From: Leisingera sp. ANG-M1
GTDB taxonomy: Bacteria > Pseudomonadota > Alphaproteobacteria > Rhodobacterales > Rhodobacteraceae
Assembly (NCBI RefSeq): GCF_000813745.1
Contig: NZ_JWLC01000011.1
Coordinates: forward strand, 87,418-151,417
DNA: 64,000 nucleotides
Direction of reading: 5' to 3'
Shown piece after piece: positions 63,732 through 64,000 of this stretch. The position numbers and the translations under genes were made by a program. Position 1 is the stretch's first letter, and each line of letters opens with the position of its first letter. Under the pieces are notes generated by a model. It saw only the letters and a list, made by a program, of their open reading frames with translations, was not told the DNA's origin and did not search any database.

Positions 63732-64000
63732 ATGATCAGAGCATTAGTAGCAGCATTCCTCGTGCTGACCTCCGTAGTAGCTGCCGCGTCAGAGCCCAGA
63801 GTCACCAATATTAGTTTGAAATGGCAGGGAAAACTGCTTCGGGAGAACGCGTGGAAGGTAAGGGTTGAACTAGATGGGCAGGAGACTAGAGCAGTTGTTA
63901 TCCGCCAAGACCGGCTAAATCCAAACATCTTCCGTGGCGGACGCGCAGGTATAGCTGTTTACTTGAATGAGAATGATATTGCCCGCATCAAAGCTGCAGC
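63732..64000 (+). CDS. Secreted protein, 3' end outside window
   Basis: Open from ATG 63732 (GAAGG seven bases upstream) to the window end, 89 residues visible. An N-terminal signal peptide (about 1-19, ending VVAAA-S) is followed by a beta-rich part with ISLKWQGKLLRENAWKVRVE. No domain recognised. Divergent from the 55-aa gene across a 144-base gap. Confidence 0.6.
   Translation, partial: MIRALVAAFLVLTSVVAAASEPRVTNISLKWQGKLLRENAWKVRVELDGQETRAVVIRQDRLNPNIFRGGRAGIAVYLNENDIARIKAA

Larger units (their letters stand above)
55573..64000. mobile_element. Integrated island at tRNA-Gln, right end beyond window
   Basis: From the tRNA 3' end onward, GC drops clearly and gene content becomes phage/satellite-like: HNH nuclease, primase-helicase, XRE regulator, DnaB-like ATPase, tyrosine integrase, several micro-genes. 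The integrase and the tRNA target fit site-specific integration. The expected direct copy of the tRNA end was not seen before 64000, so the element should continue. The left end and the presence of an island are well supported; its extent is not. Confidence 0.75.

Overview
The window looks like chromosome of a marine alphaproteobacterium of the Rhodobacterales (Roseobacter group, perhaps Leisingera/Phaeobacter/Ruegeria-like; genus not certain). The reasons are the high GC backbone with strong Shine-Dalgarno sites, RTX-type secreted proteins, a norCBQD cluster with nnrS and an NnrR-type regulator, and an animal-type heme peroxidase with RTX repeats. All assignments come from reading the sequence; no database search was run.

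Layout. 0-1 kb: 3' part of a Gly/Thr/Lys-repeat protein. 1.1-7.7 kb: a LysR regulator divergent from a peptide-type ABC transporter (binding protein, two permeases, fused double ATPase). 7.7-8.9 kb: THUMP RNA methyltransferase. 9.1-15.2 kb: a glycerol-type ABC transporter (binding protein, two ATPases, two permeases, small DUF2160-like membrane protein). 15.5-17.0 kb: BlaI/M56 peptidase pair. 17.4-38.5 kb: a large exopolysaccharide locus with initiating sugar transferase, three glycosyltransferases, flippase, ligase-type polymerase, Wzc-like co-polymerase with a degenerate nucleotide-binding region, ExoF-like export protein, deacetylase, sulfotransferase, four CelD/FemAB-type acyltransferases, a DegT-like enzyme, and two related secreted lyase-like proteins near its two ends.

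38.9-48.3 kb: EF-hand protein, then nitric oxide reduction (norCBQD plus two tiny membrane proteins, one strand) facing an unknown gene, an NnrR-type Crp/Fnr regulator, nnrS and a diheme peroxidase of the CcpA/MauG family. TTG-N8-CAA sites lie upstream of norC and between nnrR and nnrS. 48.4-55.2 kb: hybrid histidine kinase, heme-peroxidase/RTX protein and a fused CoA-transferase.

55.5-64 kb: tRNA-Gln(UUG) followed by an integrated island of visibly lower GC. It starts at the tRNA 3' end and carries a 352-bp inverted repeat flanking an HNH-nuclease/primase-helicase pair, a C-protein-like XRE regulator, an unknown 293-aa protein next to a DnaB/RecA-like ATPase, a tyrosine integrase and several micro-genes. 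The inverted-repeat module and the unknown protein/DnaB-like pair are the best candidates for undescribed biology here. The right end of the island is not in the window.
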